From: an uncultured Clostridia bacterium
Lineage (GTDB): Bacteria; Bacillota; Clostridia; UBA1381
Direction: 5' to 3'
Length of the DNA: 52,354 nt
Assembly (NCBI GenBank): GCA_959602045.1
Contig: CAUGRT010000018.1
Span: 1-52,354 of the forward strand
Position numbers and translations under genes: made by a program. The notes beneath the pieces are model-generated. The model was not told the DNA's origin. It saw only the letters and a list, made by a program, of their open reading frames with translations, and did no database searches. Position 1 is the first letter of the stretch. Every line of letters starts with the position of its first letter. Below, piece by piece: positions 33,972-42,944 of this stretch.

Positions 33972-34727
33972 TTATAGTTCACGATTCATCTGATAAATTT
34001 TCGAAAGGGCAATGTTCATGAGCAGGACGGAGATCATCAGGCTGATAATAATCGGAATATTACCGAAAAGCATAGAGCATATCAGCGAGAGAATCATCGG
34101 CAGTCCTCTGGAATAGAGAGAAAGCTGATAGACCTTTCCGAAGCTCAGTTTCTTTCCCGAAAGCAAGGAACGGGAGAAAAAGAGCGACACGATTCCTGCA
34201 ACAATCAGCGCGCTGAGCATAAATCCGCCTGCTAAAAAGACAAGCGAGAAAAACGCGGAAATCACGATGATAATCTTTACAATATTTTTATAGGCATATA
34301 AAGAATCCTTGGTAAAGTGTACCGATTCCCCCTGGGTTAAATCGGTATAGGGAACTTCTATAACTTGTTTCCCGGATTTTGTAATCATGCTGTCGCTGTC
34401 AAACAAGATTCCGTGCGCTGTCTTTCCGAAGTCGTCCTTAGATAATTGCTTGTCGGTTTCAATCATTAGTTTAAAGCCGGAAAAGTCAAAATCAAAGGTG
34501 CTTTCGCTTTTCAGCGTTCCGTTATCGAAAGTAAATTCCGGCACGTTTTCGGCATAGTAGCGGCCAAGTATATCATAAAGTTTGATAGATCCGGAAATGA
34601 GCATAACGGAGGAGAGCAGCATCAGTATTATAATGTATAATGCCGTTCGTCCGGCGGAATTGGAAAGTAATTCGTTATATCGTTTCGGCTGAACCAGTGC
34701 GATTGCGAAATCATTCAGTAGTTTCAT
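33972..34727 (-). CDS. DUF1189 family membrane protein
   Basis: A 251-residue membrane protein with four or five hydrophobic helices: one near residues 28-48 after the conserved start KLLNDFAIALVQPKRYNEL, an extracytoplasmic domain (about 50-155) rich in charged residues, then paired helices in the C-terminal half. The layout and the PKRYxxL-type entry identify DUF1189, a Firmicutes family of unknown function. AAAAGAGG lies 9 nt before the ATG at 34727. Immediately downstream (14 nt) is repeat copy E, which probably forms the 3' end of its mRNA. Confidence 0.8.
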   Translation of the reverse strand: MKLLNDFAIALVQPKRYNELLSNSAGRTALYIIILMLLSSVMLISGSIKLYDILGRYYAENVPEFTFDNGTLKSESTFDFDFSGFKLMIETDKQLSKDDFGKTAHGILFDSDSMITKSGKQVIEVPYTDLTQGESVHFTKDSLYAYKNIVKIIIVISAFFSLVFLAGGFMLSALIVAGIVSLFFSRSLLSGKKLSFGKVYQLSLYSRGLPMILSLICSMLFGNIPIIISLMISVLLMNIALSKIYQMNREL

Positions 34728-35020
34728 CCAAATAACCTCTTTTTTCATAAAATTCATAGCCGGCAACCCCATGCAATTTTGCCCGGGGAGCCATACTCTT
34801 TTATTTTATCATACATAAATTTCATTGTCAACCGGTTTGTGAAATTCCTTTGGAGCAAAGGGTAGAAGTGCGCTTATTTGCTGTTATAGCGCGGAATTTC
34901 GTAATCTTTTATATTGATTTCGGTTATTGTTCATTGACCGTAATTCGGGGGATATGCTAAACTAAAATAGAAAGATGCGGATGTGCATGATAATGAGTTT
35001 TACAGAAAGGAAAGACTGTT

Positions 35021-35617
35021 ATGATATTAGAAAAGGATACGATGAAAGCAATTGATTATGCAGAGGCAGGATGCCGGAGCATGATGCGTAAATTTTCGGC
35101 TGAGGATTTGCCGCCTAAGGGGAGATTCCATTATCATCAGGGCGTTTTTTTGTCGGGAATGTATCAATGCTATGAGCTGACTCAAAAGCAATACTATTTC
35201 GATTATATTAAAGCATGGGTAGACAGCATTATTAATGAAAAGGGAGAAATTCATTCTTTCTGTCCGGATGAACTGGACGATATTCAGCCGAGAATTTTGT
35301 TGTTCCCTCTGGCGGAAAAAACAGGTGATCCCCGATACGATACGGCGCTGTTCACCTATGCGATTTTAAGAGGAATCCGCGCCGGGTATCTGCCAGAGCA
35401 GTATTTGCAGAACGGCGAAAGAGGGTATCGGGGACTGATTCAGACCGTGAAATTTGAGGATGGAGAACTGGTTCTGGACGGCATATGCGTTGGAACGTGC
35501 GTCGGGGATTATAACTTTTATGTTCAAAGACCCACCTGTGCGAATGACCTGCATGGAATGGGCGCTTTCTTGCTGATGTGCAGTGAAAGAGCAAGATGTA
35601 CCGCTTTGGGAGAATAG
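35021..35617 (+). pseudogene. Internally deleted GH105-type unsaturated glucuronyl/galacturonyl hydrolase
   Basis: The 198-residue frame matches GH105 (YteR/YesR) proteins only at both ends. Residues 1-109 match the N-terminal third (FHYHQGVFLSGMYQCYEL, FCPDELDDIQPRILLFPL, AEKTGDPRY). From residue 110 on it matches the C-terminal third (LFTYAILRGIRAGYLP, ICVGTCVGDYNFY, RPTCANDLHGMGAFLL). The central part, about 150 residues including the WLDG-type catalytic aspartate segment, is missing. Because the frame stays open the deletion is a multiple of three, but the product cannot fold into a whole (alpha/alpha)6 barrel, so I treat it as a pseudogene. It heads the damaged permease genes. Confidence 0.8.
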
Positions 35618-35673
35618 ATTTTTATGAAGGCTGCAAGCTTTGCGTCTTGAACACAGAAAGGAATGCTTATAAA

Positions 35674-36587
35674 ATGAAGAAAAAAAATAGTGTAATTATG
35701 CGCGATTTAAAGAAAAATTATGCTGTATATCTGATGCTTTTGCCGGTGTGGCTTATTACATCGCATTTTGCTATAAGCCGATGTACGGAATGATTATTGT
35801 GTTTAAGGATTTCAATCCGAACCTGGGTATTACAAAAAGCCCGTGGGTGGGAATCAAGCATTTTAAGGATTTTTTTGAGGGATATTATTTCACAAGAATT
35901 TTATCGAATACCTTGAAAATCAGCCTGTCCAATCTTGTATTCGGATTCCCGGCGCCGATCATTCTGGCACTGTTGATTAATGAGCTGAGAAGCCCCAAAT
36001 TTGCAAAAGCGGTTCAGACTGTCAGCTATCTTCCGCATTTTATTTCGATTGTTGTAGTCTGCGGTATGATTAAGAATTTCACTGTTGAGGATGGCTTGAT
36101 TAACGATATTTTGGCGATATTCGGCGTACAGCGGCAGAACTTTTTGCTGAATAAGGCGGCATTTGTTCCGATTTATATTTTGTCGGATATTTGGCAGTCC
36201 ATCAGCTGGGGCTCTATTGTGTACCTGGCGGCGCTGACCGGCGTTGACATGCAGCTTTATGAGGCGGCGGTTGTGGATGGAGCCGGCAGATGGAAACAGC
36301 TGTGGCACATCACTCTTCCCTCCATCATTCCTACAATTTTTATTATGCTGCTGCTTCAGATCGGCAATATCTTAAATGTAGGATATGAAAAAATCATTTT
36401 GCTTTATAATCCGGCGATCTACGAAACGGCAGACGTTATCTCGTCGTTTGTATACCGGAAAGGTTTGCAGGAATTTGACTGGAGCTTTAGTGCGGCGGTT
36501 GGATTTTTCAACTCCATCATTAATTTTATGCTGTTGATTATGAGCAATACGCTCAGCAAACGTTTTAACGGTACGGGATTATGGTAA
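35674..36587 (+). pseudogene. LplB/YtcP-type sugar ABC permease 1, frameshifted
   Basis: The first frame gives MKKKNSVIMRDLKKNYAVYL then MLLPV, the normal start of LplB-type permeases, but then runs into WLITSHF and a stop at 35793. The continuation VAYYIAFCYKPMYG and the rest of the permease to GTGLW (36587) are in the next frame. A single missing base in the GGTGTGG stretch at about 35744-35750 explains it. The EAAVVDGAGRWKQLWHITLP cytoplasmic loop that couples to the ATPase is otherwise intact. AAAGGA lies before the ATG. Confidence 0.82.
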
Positions 36588-36633
36588 AATGGCAAAGCGG
36601 CAATGCGGATTGGCTGAGCTGCTGACAGGGAAA

Positions 36634-37457
36634 GGAATGAATGAAATGATAAAAACAAATAACACGATCGGTGGAAAAATCTTTGACGCTGCAAATATTC
36701 TATTTATGCTGTTTTTGGTGCTGGTAACAACGTATCCGTTTTGGTATGTTATATGCGCGTCATTCAGTAATTCGAATGTGTTTATGGCGTATGACGGATT
36801 ACTGTGGCATCCGCTGTCACCGAATCTCCGGTCTTACATAGCGGTGTTTAAAAATAAACTGATTTACAGCGGATATGCCAATACGCTGTTTATTGTGGCA
36901 ACGGGTCTGATTCTGAATATGATTCTTACAACTTTTGCGGCATATGGACTTTCAAGAAGAAATCTGTATTTCAAAAAAGCATGTACCGTTTTATTGTGGT
37001 AACAATGTTCTTTTCGGGCGGCTTGATGCCGTTCTATCTGACGGTAAAAGGGTATGGCTTATATAACAGCATCTGGGCGGTGATTTTACCGTCTGCAATT
37101 AACACGTTTAACGTGATTATTTGCCGAACTGCTTTTGAATCCATGCCGGCGAGCCTGGAAGAAGCTGCGGCAATCGACGGGGCGGGGCATTTGACCATCT
37201 TATATAAGATTATTCTGCCGCTCAATAAAGCCGTTCTAAGCGTTATCGCGCTTTATGTTGTGGTGGCTTATTGGAATTCATGGTTTAACGTAAATATTTT
37301 TCTGACCGATAAGACGAAATTTCCGCTTCAGCTGATTCTGCGTGAGATTTTGGTGGAAAATCAGACGAACGATATGATTGTCGGCGTTGACATCGGAGAT
37401 GTCAATTCGGTCAGCGAAACGATTAAATACTTTGACATTTTCTTTCCCTCTTTCTGA
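36634..37457 (+). pseudogene. LplC/YtcP-type sugar ABC permease 2, frameshifted and 3'-truncated
   Basis: The N-terminal frame starts at NEMIKTNNTIGGKIFDAANI (ATG about 36637) and ends at a stop at 37002. The frame from 36981 continues it with MYRFIVVTMFFSGGLMPFYL and EAAAIDGAGHLTILYKIILP. Loss of one A from the A-tract at 36973-36978 restores LYFKKSMYRF. The C-terminus ends at SETIKYFDIFFPSF, about 35 residues short: the last helix and the KGVMVGSVKG-type tail are missing. No solute-binding protein follows, though one normally does. Confidence 0.82.
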
Positions 37458-37476
37458 TTTATTATATCAGATTTTT
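37454..37476 (+). terminator. Weak hairpin at the end of permease 2
   Basis: TCTGAT / ATCAGA with a short A/T loop followed by TTTTT. It coincides with the truncated end of permease 2. Confidence 0.45.
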
Positions 37477-37535
37477 GGGTGTTTGTCGACTCTATTTATA
37501 TTATACCACTCCACAACGATAAAGTTGATACAACA

Positions 37536-37561
37536 AAAACGGCTTGATTTCAAGCCGTTTT
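37536..37561. terminator. Terminator of GH4 gene
   Basis: An 11-bp perfect stem AAAACGGCTTG / CAAGCCGTTTT with loop ATTT, 24 nt after the stop of the minus-strand GH4 gene and also able to stop transcription from the permease side. Confidence 0.85.
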
Positions 37562-37584
37562 CGTGTTTTTTATTAGGAACAATG

Positions 37585-38988
37585 TCAATCATTGAGGTGA
37601 AGATCGTACATTGTGAGATAATTCTTAGTGTTGTTAAGCATTTCGCGGAACAGCTTTTTCGAATCTTCAATATTTATTGTCACAAGAGGATCATTGACAA
37701 ATGCGCGGAATGCCATATCAAGATCCCGGTTCAATCCTGCCTGTGCAATCAGCTCCTGCTCGCCCGAAATCCTTGCAATAAGAGGGTAGATTTCTTTCGG
37801 TATTTCGCCGGAGAATACCGGGTTCAGTGAATTCGAACGGAAAACGGCATTTGTTTCAACAACTGCGCCGAGCGGTAAATTGGGAATCTGACCCTGGTTG
37901 GGGATGTTTACATTCGTGACAAGATCGCACAATCCCAGAAGAGCCCTCATTTGATTTACGCCTTCCTCACCGGTTTCATTTATCTCAAATTTCTGTTCTC
38001 CGGATATAAGCTTTGCACTTTTTTCGAGACGCGCCTGCAAATCCTGCTTTCTCCAGCTCACGGGAGTGAGAGCAAATTTCCATGCACTCACCTGTTCGGG
38101 ACTCTCAAGATACCAGTGACCGGGGCAAAATTCAGCAAGATGTCTGTCGCCTGCCGCTGCAATGTAGCCGTATCGGTTGAACAGATCAAGTTTTACTCTT
38201 TCAGAATATGCGAAAGCGTTATTCATCCAGTTCTCGTCACTCTTCTCCTCAAACCCCGTTTCGGAATATTTGTCGGCAAATTTTTTGTATACATCAAAAA
38301 GATTCATATTTTTATATTCCGCTTTTGTGAACCATGTGAAGTGATTTACACCGACAACGTTGACTTTTATTTCATCTCGCGCAACATTATCAATTCCACA
38401 AATGTATTTTAATGCCTTTGCGAGGACCTTTTGAGTTCCGAAAACTTCATGGCAGCACCCGAAAGCCTTGATTCCGGGGAATACGCTGTAAAGAGTTTTT
38501 ATGGAAACGGTCATGGGGTTTGTGTAGTTTATAACCCATGCGTCGGGCGAAAATTCTTTGATTGCAAGAGCAATTTCTTGCATCATAGGAATGGTACGCA
38601 ACGCTCTTATAATGCCGCCGGGGCCTGATGTATCACCAACAGACTGATATATTCCGTATTTTTCGGGAGTATGTACATCACTCTCCATTTCATCAAATGT
38701 TCCCGGAAGTATGGAAATAATAACAAAATCCGCACCGGTTAGTGCCTCACCGATGGTTTTGACCGCTTTGTAATTCCAGACTGACTTACATTCGTCAAGA
38801 TCCTTGATTTTGTTTCCGATGATTTCGTTGTGATATGCCGCCTCAAAGTCGATGTCATAAAGGAATACATCTCCCGACATATCCTCGGTTTGCGCAAGGT
38901 CGCTCATAAGACCCCATGCCCAGCCGCGTGAACCGCCGCCGATATAGGCAATTTTTAAATCAACAGCTTTGTTGTTTTCGTATCTCAT
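37585..38988 (-). CDS. GH4 family glycosidase, LplD-like alpha-galacturonidase
   Basis: A 467-residue NAD- and metal-dependent GH4 glycosidase. It starts with the NAD site IAYIGGGSRGWAWGLMSDL, then NYTNPM, FGCCHEVFGTQ with the metal-binding Cys-His, and VVGVNHFTWF with the metal-binding His. From memory, the CHEV form of the Cys-His motif belongs to the LplD/TM0752-type galacturonidases, unlike the CHSV of alpha-galactosidases and alpha-glucosidases. B. subtilis lplD follows the lplABC transporter genes, which fits the broken permeases next door. GGGAGG lies 9 nt before the ATG at 38988. Confidence 0.85.
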   Translation of the reverse strand: MRYENNKAVDLKIAYIGGGSRGWAWGLMSDLAQTEDMSGDVFLYDIDFEAAYHNEIIGNKIKDLDECKSVWNYKAVKTIGEALTGADFVIISILPGTFDEMESDVHTPEKYGIYQSVGDTSGPGGIIRALRTIPMMQEIALAIKEFSPDAWVINYTNPMTVSIKTLYSVFPGIKAFGCCHEVFGTQKVLAKALKYICGIDNVARDEIKVNVVGVNHFTWFTKAEYKNMNLFDVYKKFADKYSETGFEEKSDENWMNNAFAYSERVKLDLFNRYGYIAAAGDRHLAEFCPGHWYLESPEQVSAWKFALTPVSWRKQDLQARLEKSAKLISGEQKFEINETGEEGVNQMRALLGLCDLVTNVNIPNQGQIPNLPLGAVVETNAVFRSNSLNPVFSGEIPKEIYPLIARISGEQELIAQAGLNRDLDMAFRAFVNDPLVTINIEDSKKLFREMLNNTKNYLTMYDLHLND

Positions 38989-39102
38989 ACAATACATCCT
39001 CCCCAAAAAAAATTTTACCGCAAGCCATTTTGCAGACAACCTTATTATACAATCCGGTTATCATAAAATCATTAATTTTATTGATGTAATTCAAAAAAAA
39101 TC

Positions 39103-39131
39103 TTGACATTTTTGATAAAACAAGTTATTAT
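39103..39131 (+). promoter_or_regulatory. Promoter of AraC regulator
   Basis: TTGACA (39103-39108), a 17-bp spacer and TATTAT (39126-39131). It lies in the 178-bp region shared with the divergent GH4 gene. Confidence 0.72.
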
Positions 39132-39166
39132 AATCACCATAACAAGGAATGAAATGGGGTGTGAAA

Positions 39167-39952
39167 ATGGACAGGAATTTTTTGGAGGGAATTTCTTTTT
39201 TTATCAACAAGGATCGGGATTCAACTTTTGACGGCGTAAATCGTGATGTGCATGATCTGTTTGAAATTTATTACATGGTAGACGGAGAATGTGAGTATTA
39301 TATCGGGGGAAGGATCTATGAGGTCATAAGTGGTGATGTTATATTGATTCCGGCCGGAGTGCTGCATGAAAATTCATACAGATGCCCAAAACACACCCGC
39401 ATTGCAATACATTTTTCAAATCAATATATTCCGACAGCGGTTTTGCCGTTCATCAAGAGCGGTACTATTTTGTACCGCAACAGTGAAACCGCGTCTGCAA
39501 TTCATAATTTGACAGAGGCAATGTATAAAGAATTTAAAAATGGAGATGATTTTTCGGATGAAATCATCAAGAACTATATGAATTTACTTTTTCTCGTGAT
39601 TGCAAGAAACCGCAAATACTATGAGGGAGTGAAAGCGTTAAGTGAGGATATTGAAACGGCTAAAAAGTATATTCATGAAAACTACTCCTCGGAAATCACA
39701 TTAAAGGGAACTGCCGAGATGATTGGGATCAGCGCCGAACATCTTTCGAGAATGTTCAGTGCAGAAACAGGGTTTGGGTTTTGCGAATATGTCAATCTTG
39801 TGCGGCTTGACAGTGCAAGAATGCTTCTGCGCAGCAAAGACAAGTCGGTTGCGGAGGTAGCATACGAGTGTGGTTTCAATGACAGCAATTATTTTTCGGT
39901 CAAATTTAAAAAAATGTATGGCATATCGCCTAAGGACTATAAAAAATCGTGA
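39167..39952 (+). CDS. AraC-family regulator divergent from GH4 gene
   Basis: A 261-residue regulator. Residues 15-110 are a cupin-like ligand domain (HDLFEIYYMVDGECEYYIGG ... GDVILIPAGVLHENSY). The C-terminal domain has two helix-turn-helix units (ITLKGTAEMIGISAEHLSRM and SVAEVAYECGFNDSNYFSVK) and the AraC ending YGISPKDYKKS. It is transcribed away from the GH4 glycosidase gene, so it probably controls that gene in response to a galacturonide. The ATG at 39167, preceded by GGGGTG, is preferred to the one at 39149, which abuts AAGGA. Confidence 0.9.
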   Translation: MDRNFLEGISFFINKDRDSTFDGVNRDVHDLFEIYYMVDGECEYYIGGRIYEVISGDVILIPAGVLHENSYRCPKHTRIAIHFSNQYIPTAVLPFIKSGTILYRNSETASAIHNLTEAMYKEFKNGDDFSDEIIKNYMNLLFLVIARNRKYYEGVKALSEDIETAKKYIHENYSSEITLKGTAEMIGISAEHLSRMFSAETGFGFCEYVNLVRLDSARMLLRSKDKSVAEVAYECGFNDSNYFSVKFKKMYGISPKDYKKS

Positions 39953-40231
39953 CAAAAAAAATCACTTCACAAACAAGCTAAGCTGAGTATAATATAAAAA
40001 TATTATTAAAATATTAATGGCACAGAGAACGCAAAACCGAAAAAAGAGTTGGGTGAATGATGGAAATGACATACTTTGTACTTAGTAATTCATTGATTAA
40101 GATGGGTTGGAAATTCGAATGCTCAAATCAGGAATAGTTTGTTATCGGAATAGCAATAAACGGAAGTCGGAGTCAAATGAAACTTAGAAAATTCGGATAA
40201 AGCGTCAATAGATAATTTGCTGTTTTTATGG
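39953..40231. other. Intergenic region, nothing recognised
   Basis: An AT-rich stretch between the AraC regulator and the bile salt hydrolase leader. I see no gene, repeat copy or strong hairpin. A 25-codon frame at 40060 has no ribosome site. Confidence 0.5.
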
Positions 40232-40325
40232 TATAATACTATAAAGATAAATTGAGATTTTAATATATCTCGCTAAGCAGTCTTAGCGGCTGTTGGGCGA
40301 AAAACATTTCTCATGGAAATGTTTT
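40232..40325 (+). promoter_or_regulatory. Leader of bile salt hydrolase gene with two hairpins
   Basis: TATAAT (40232-40237) is a good -10 without a clear -35. The leader then holds two perfect hairpins: CGCTAAG/CTTAGCG (40271-40288, loop CAGT) and AAAACATTT/AAATGTTTT (40301-40325, loop CTCATGG). Neither is followed by a T-run, so they are not simple terminators; they could stabilise the mRNA or be regulatory. Confidence 0.6.
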
Positions 40326-40357
40326 ATGGACAACAATGACGACCGGAGGAAAAGATT

Positions 40358-41332
40358 ATGTGTACAGCTGCAACCTACAAAACAAAAAATTTCTATTTTG
40401 GAAGAACGTTGGATTATGAGATTTCTTATGGGGATCAGGTAGTGATCACGCCAAGAAACTATGTATTTGATTTGCGAAACGGAGGGCAGATGAGAAGCCA
40501 CTATGCGATGATCGGAATGGCGTGTGTTATGCAGGACTATCCTTTATATTATGATGCGGTGAATGAGAAAGGACTTGGAATTGCAGGGCTTAATTTCGTG
40601 GGAAATGCTCATTATAAGAAGCCGGTGGAAGGGGAAGAAAATATCACCCAGTTTGAACTGATTCCCCGGATTCTTGGGAAATGTGCAACCGTAAGCGAGG
40701 TACGGCAGATATTGGAGCATGTGAATCTGATTGATACACCATTTTCGGAAAATCTGCCGGTTGCTCAGCTTCACTGGATTATTGCGGACAAAAAGGAGTG
40801 TATTACTCTGGAATCGGAGAAAGAGGGGCTGAAAATTTACGAAAATCCGGTGGGGGTTCTTACCAATAATCCGCCTTTTAACTATCAGATGTTTAATCTA
40901 AACAATTATATGCACCTTGCCGTGGAAAACAGGAGCAATACTTTTTCAAAAGATCTGGAGTTGAATCAATATAGTCGTGGAATGGGCGCTATGGGACTCC
41001 CCGGAGATTTATCCTCCCAATCCAGGTTTGTCCGTGCGGCTTTTGTAAAAATGAATTCTCTTTCGGGTGATTCCGAGGAAGAAAGCGTAAGCCAGTTTTT
41101 TCACATTCTCGGCAGCGTAGATCAGCAAAGAGGATGCTGTAAGCTGGGGGAAAACAAGTATGAGATCACTTTATACACTTCCTGCTGTAACACAGACAAA
41201 GGGATTTATTATTATAATACTTACGACAATCATCAGATCAGCGGAGTGGATATGCATAAGGAAAATCTTGACGGTGACAAACTGATTGCTTATACGCCGG
41301 TGAAAAATGAACAGATTTATATGCAGAATTAG
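40358..41332 (+). CDS. Bile salt hydrolase (choloylglycine hydrolase family)
   Basis: A 324-residue N-terminal-nucleophile amidase that removes glycine or taurine from conjugated bile acids. The Cys nucleophile is residue 2 (exposed after Met removal); Arg16 and Asp19 lie in FGRTLDYE, Asn79 in GIAGLNFVGNAHY, Asn170 in LTNNPPF, and the conserved Arg in LPGDLSSQSRFVRA. Asn at position 79, where penicillin acylases have Tyr, favours bile salt hydrolase. CGGAGG lies 8 nt before the ATG. There is no export signal, so the enzyme is cytoplasmic. It stands alone between unrelated genes, which suggests acquisition. Confidence 0.92.
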   Translation: MCTAATYKTKNFYFGRTLDYEISYGDQVVITPRNYVFDLRNGGQMRSHYAMIGMACVMQDYPLYYDAVNEKGLGIAGLNFVGNAHYKKPVEGEENITQFELIPRILGKCATVSEVRQILEHVNLIDTPFSENLPVAQLHWIIADKKECITLESEKEGLKIYENPVGVLTNNPPFNYQMFNLNNYMHLAVENRSNTFSKDLELNQYSRGMGAMGLPGDLSSQSRFVRAAFVKMNSLSGDSEEESVSQFFHILGSVDQQRGCCKLGENKYEITLYTSCCNTDKGIYYYNTYDNHQISGVDMHKENLDGDKLIAYTPVKNEQIYMQN

Positions 41333-41751
41333 ACTTGCTGTATAAGTGATGCTCTATGATGAATATAATTGGCCAATTGGCAAGAAATATTGTGATACTG
41401 CCTGAAATAGTGCGGAAACTAAAAAATTCCGGAGGCGATGTTTGGGGAAAAAGAGAATATTCACAGTATAAGCGAAGACGGTGGGCCGATGCTTACCATC
41501 TTCGCTTCTTTTGCACTGGAGAAAAGCCAGTCGATTTCCAAAAATTATAAGCAATATATAGAAATTACGAAGTGTATCCCATCTGTAAAGAATGTTGATA
41601 TAGATGATTCCTATAACACATTTTAGAAAGCTTCCGTATTCTTTTTTACTGATATATTTTGTTGTGAGTTTATCTCGTAAAAAAATATTTTGGGATGTAA
41701 CACATCTATTGTAAATCTACAGAATATCTGTAAAAATGAGTAGTTTAAAAC
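41333..41751. other. Intergenic region after bile salt hydrolase
   Basis: Apart from the hairpin at 41471-41506 I see no functional element. Frames of 60-66 codons here overlap the hairpin, lack a ribosome site and are not called. AT content is high. Confidence 0.45.
41471..41506 (+). terminator. Hairpin after bile salt hydrolase gene
   Basis: A 12-bp stem AGCGAAGACGGT / ACCATCTTCGCT with one C-A mismatch (a G-U pair on the opposite strand) and a TCTTTT tail, 138 nt after the stop. Confidence 0.6.
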
Positions 41752-41780
41752 TTGATTTTTGTGTGATTTTATGATATAAT
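41752..41780 (+). promoter_or_regulatory. Promoter of hypothetical anchored protein
   Basis: TTGATT (41752-41757), a 17-bp spacer and TATAAT (41775-41780), 32 bp before the start at 41813. Confidence 0.85.
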
Positions 41781-41812
41781 ATGGTAGTAATTTCATGAAA
41801 GGGGAGTTGAAA

Positions 41813-42868
41813 ATGAATTATAAAAAGGTTGGAATTTGTGTTTTATTAATAGTTGTTATATCCCTACAGATACCGATATTATATTTTGTTGTAAAAAAGC
41901 AAAAAGAGCAAAGGGCATTTAACAGTTCGGTCAACGAAAAAATAACAAATTTGGAGAACACGAGCGCACAGAATACGACACCCATACCCGTATCTACTCC
42001 AAAAGCTGAACCCGGCGAAGAAAATGTTTTGGGTATTCATAAATTTTCTGTAATCAATCCATGCGAGGGTAAGTTATATTGTAATTATGATTCGACAGTT
42101 TTGGGATCTGTCAATAATAGTATTTGCGAAAATTTACCGGATAATATGGATAACTTGGGATATATTTATTCTTTTGCATATTACGATGGATACATATATT
42201 ATCTGACAGGCGATTTGGGAGGCGGTATTATTCCTGCCGCTATTTATAAATATGATATAAATAAAAAGAGCAGCTTATGTATTGCGGATAATGCGCAAAC
42301 TGTAAGTGCCTGCTATATTGTCAACAAAACATTACTGTACGAAACGGCAGAATTTGATAAAGATAAGATGATTGAGAAAGTTGGGATTGGAAAAATTAAT
42401 TTACAAACCGAGGAATGTGATGAGATTTATACAATAGACGTGACTCCGCACATCGGATATTGTCAAGAGGATGGCATTTATATTAAAACTCACCCATATT
42501 CCGGGACAACAGATTACTTCTGTATGGATTATAACGGAAATAAAAAACGTGCGCTTTCAGGCGATGAAATGAAAATCTTTGATGATTTTATCAGTGATCA
42601 TTATGCGTACAGCTGTAAGGATGGCGTGATTTACCAATATGATTTGGATAAAAAGGAAACCAAGAATTATATGATACCTAATTCAATAGACCAATATAAA
42701 TTGATGCAAGATTCCGGATGTATAGTAAATATCATAGATAATAAAATTTATTATAGCATTTCGGCACAATCCGATTCCGAAGAGTTGCGAATGGTAAACA
42801 GTCTGTTATTGCGATGCGATATGAATGGTGAAAATACGGAGATAGTCGCATCTCGTTTTCAACCATAA
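41813..42868 (+). CDS. Membrane-anchored beta-propeller-like protein, DUF5050-like
   Basis: A 351-residue protein with an N-terminal hydrophobic anchor (VGICVLLIVVISLQIPILYFVV), a polar linker rich in Thr, Ser and Pro, and an extracytoplasmic domain of repeated strands with aromatic pairs (YIYSFAYYDGYIYYLTGD, AIYKYDINKK, GVIYQYDLDKK, NKIYYSISA). This pattern of regularly spaced IYxYD units is that of the propeller-type DUF5050 proteins found in clostridia. I cannot assign a function. AAAGGGGAG lies 8 nt before the ATG at 41813. It has its own promoter and terminator. Confidence 0.65.
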   Translation: MNYKKVGICVLLIVVISLQIPILYFVVKKQKEQRAFNSSVNEKITNLENTSAQNTTPIPVSTPKAEPGEENVLGIHKFSVINPCEGKLYCNYDSTVLGSVNNSICENLPDNMDNLGYIYSFAYYDGYIYYLTGDLGGGIIPAAIYKYDINKKSSLCIADNAQTVSACYIVNKTLLYETAEFDKDKMIEKVGIGKINLQTEECDEIYTIDVTPHIGYCQEDGIYIKTHPYSGTTDYFCMDYNGNKKRALSGDEMKIFDDFISDHYAYSCKDGVIYQYDLDKKETKNYMIPNSIDQYKLMQDSGCIVNIIDNKIYYSISAQSDSEELRMVNSLLLRCDMNGENTEIVASRFQP

Positions 42869-42892
42869 TACACATTCCGGGCAAGAGGGAAA

Positions 42893-42938
42893 ATACAAAC
42901 GGAGGGTGGGACTTTGAAGTCTTGCCCTCCGTTTGTAT
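42893..42938 (+). terminator. Terminator of DUF5050-like gene
   Basis: A 14-bp perfect stem ATACAAACGGAGGG / CCCTCCGTTTGTAT with an inner GACTT/AAGTC pair in the loop, followed by CTTTT, 24 nt after the stop. Confidence 0.88.
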
Positions 42939-42944
42939 CTTTTA

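Noticed and set aside
36973..36981. Programmed -1 ribosomal frameshift in the second permease
   Set aside because: The zero-frame codons at the A-tract do not form a proper X-XXY-YYZ heptamer (the tract is preceded by C), no downstream stimulatory hairpin is seen, and the gene is also truncated at its end.
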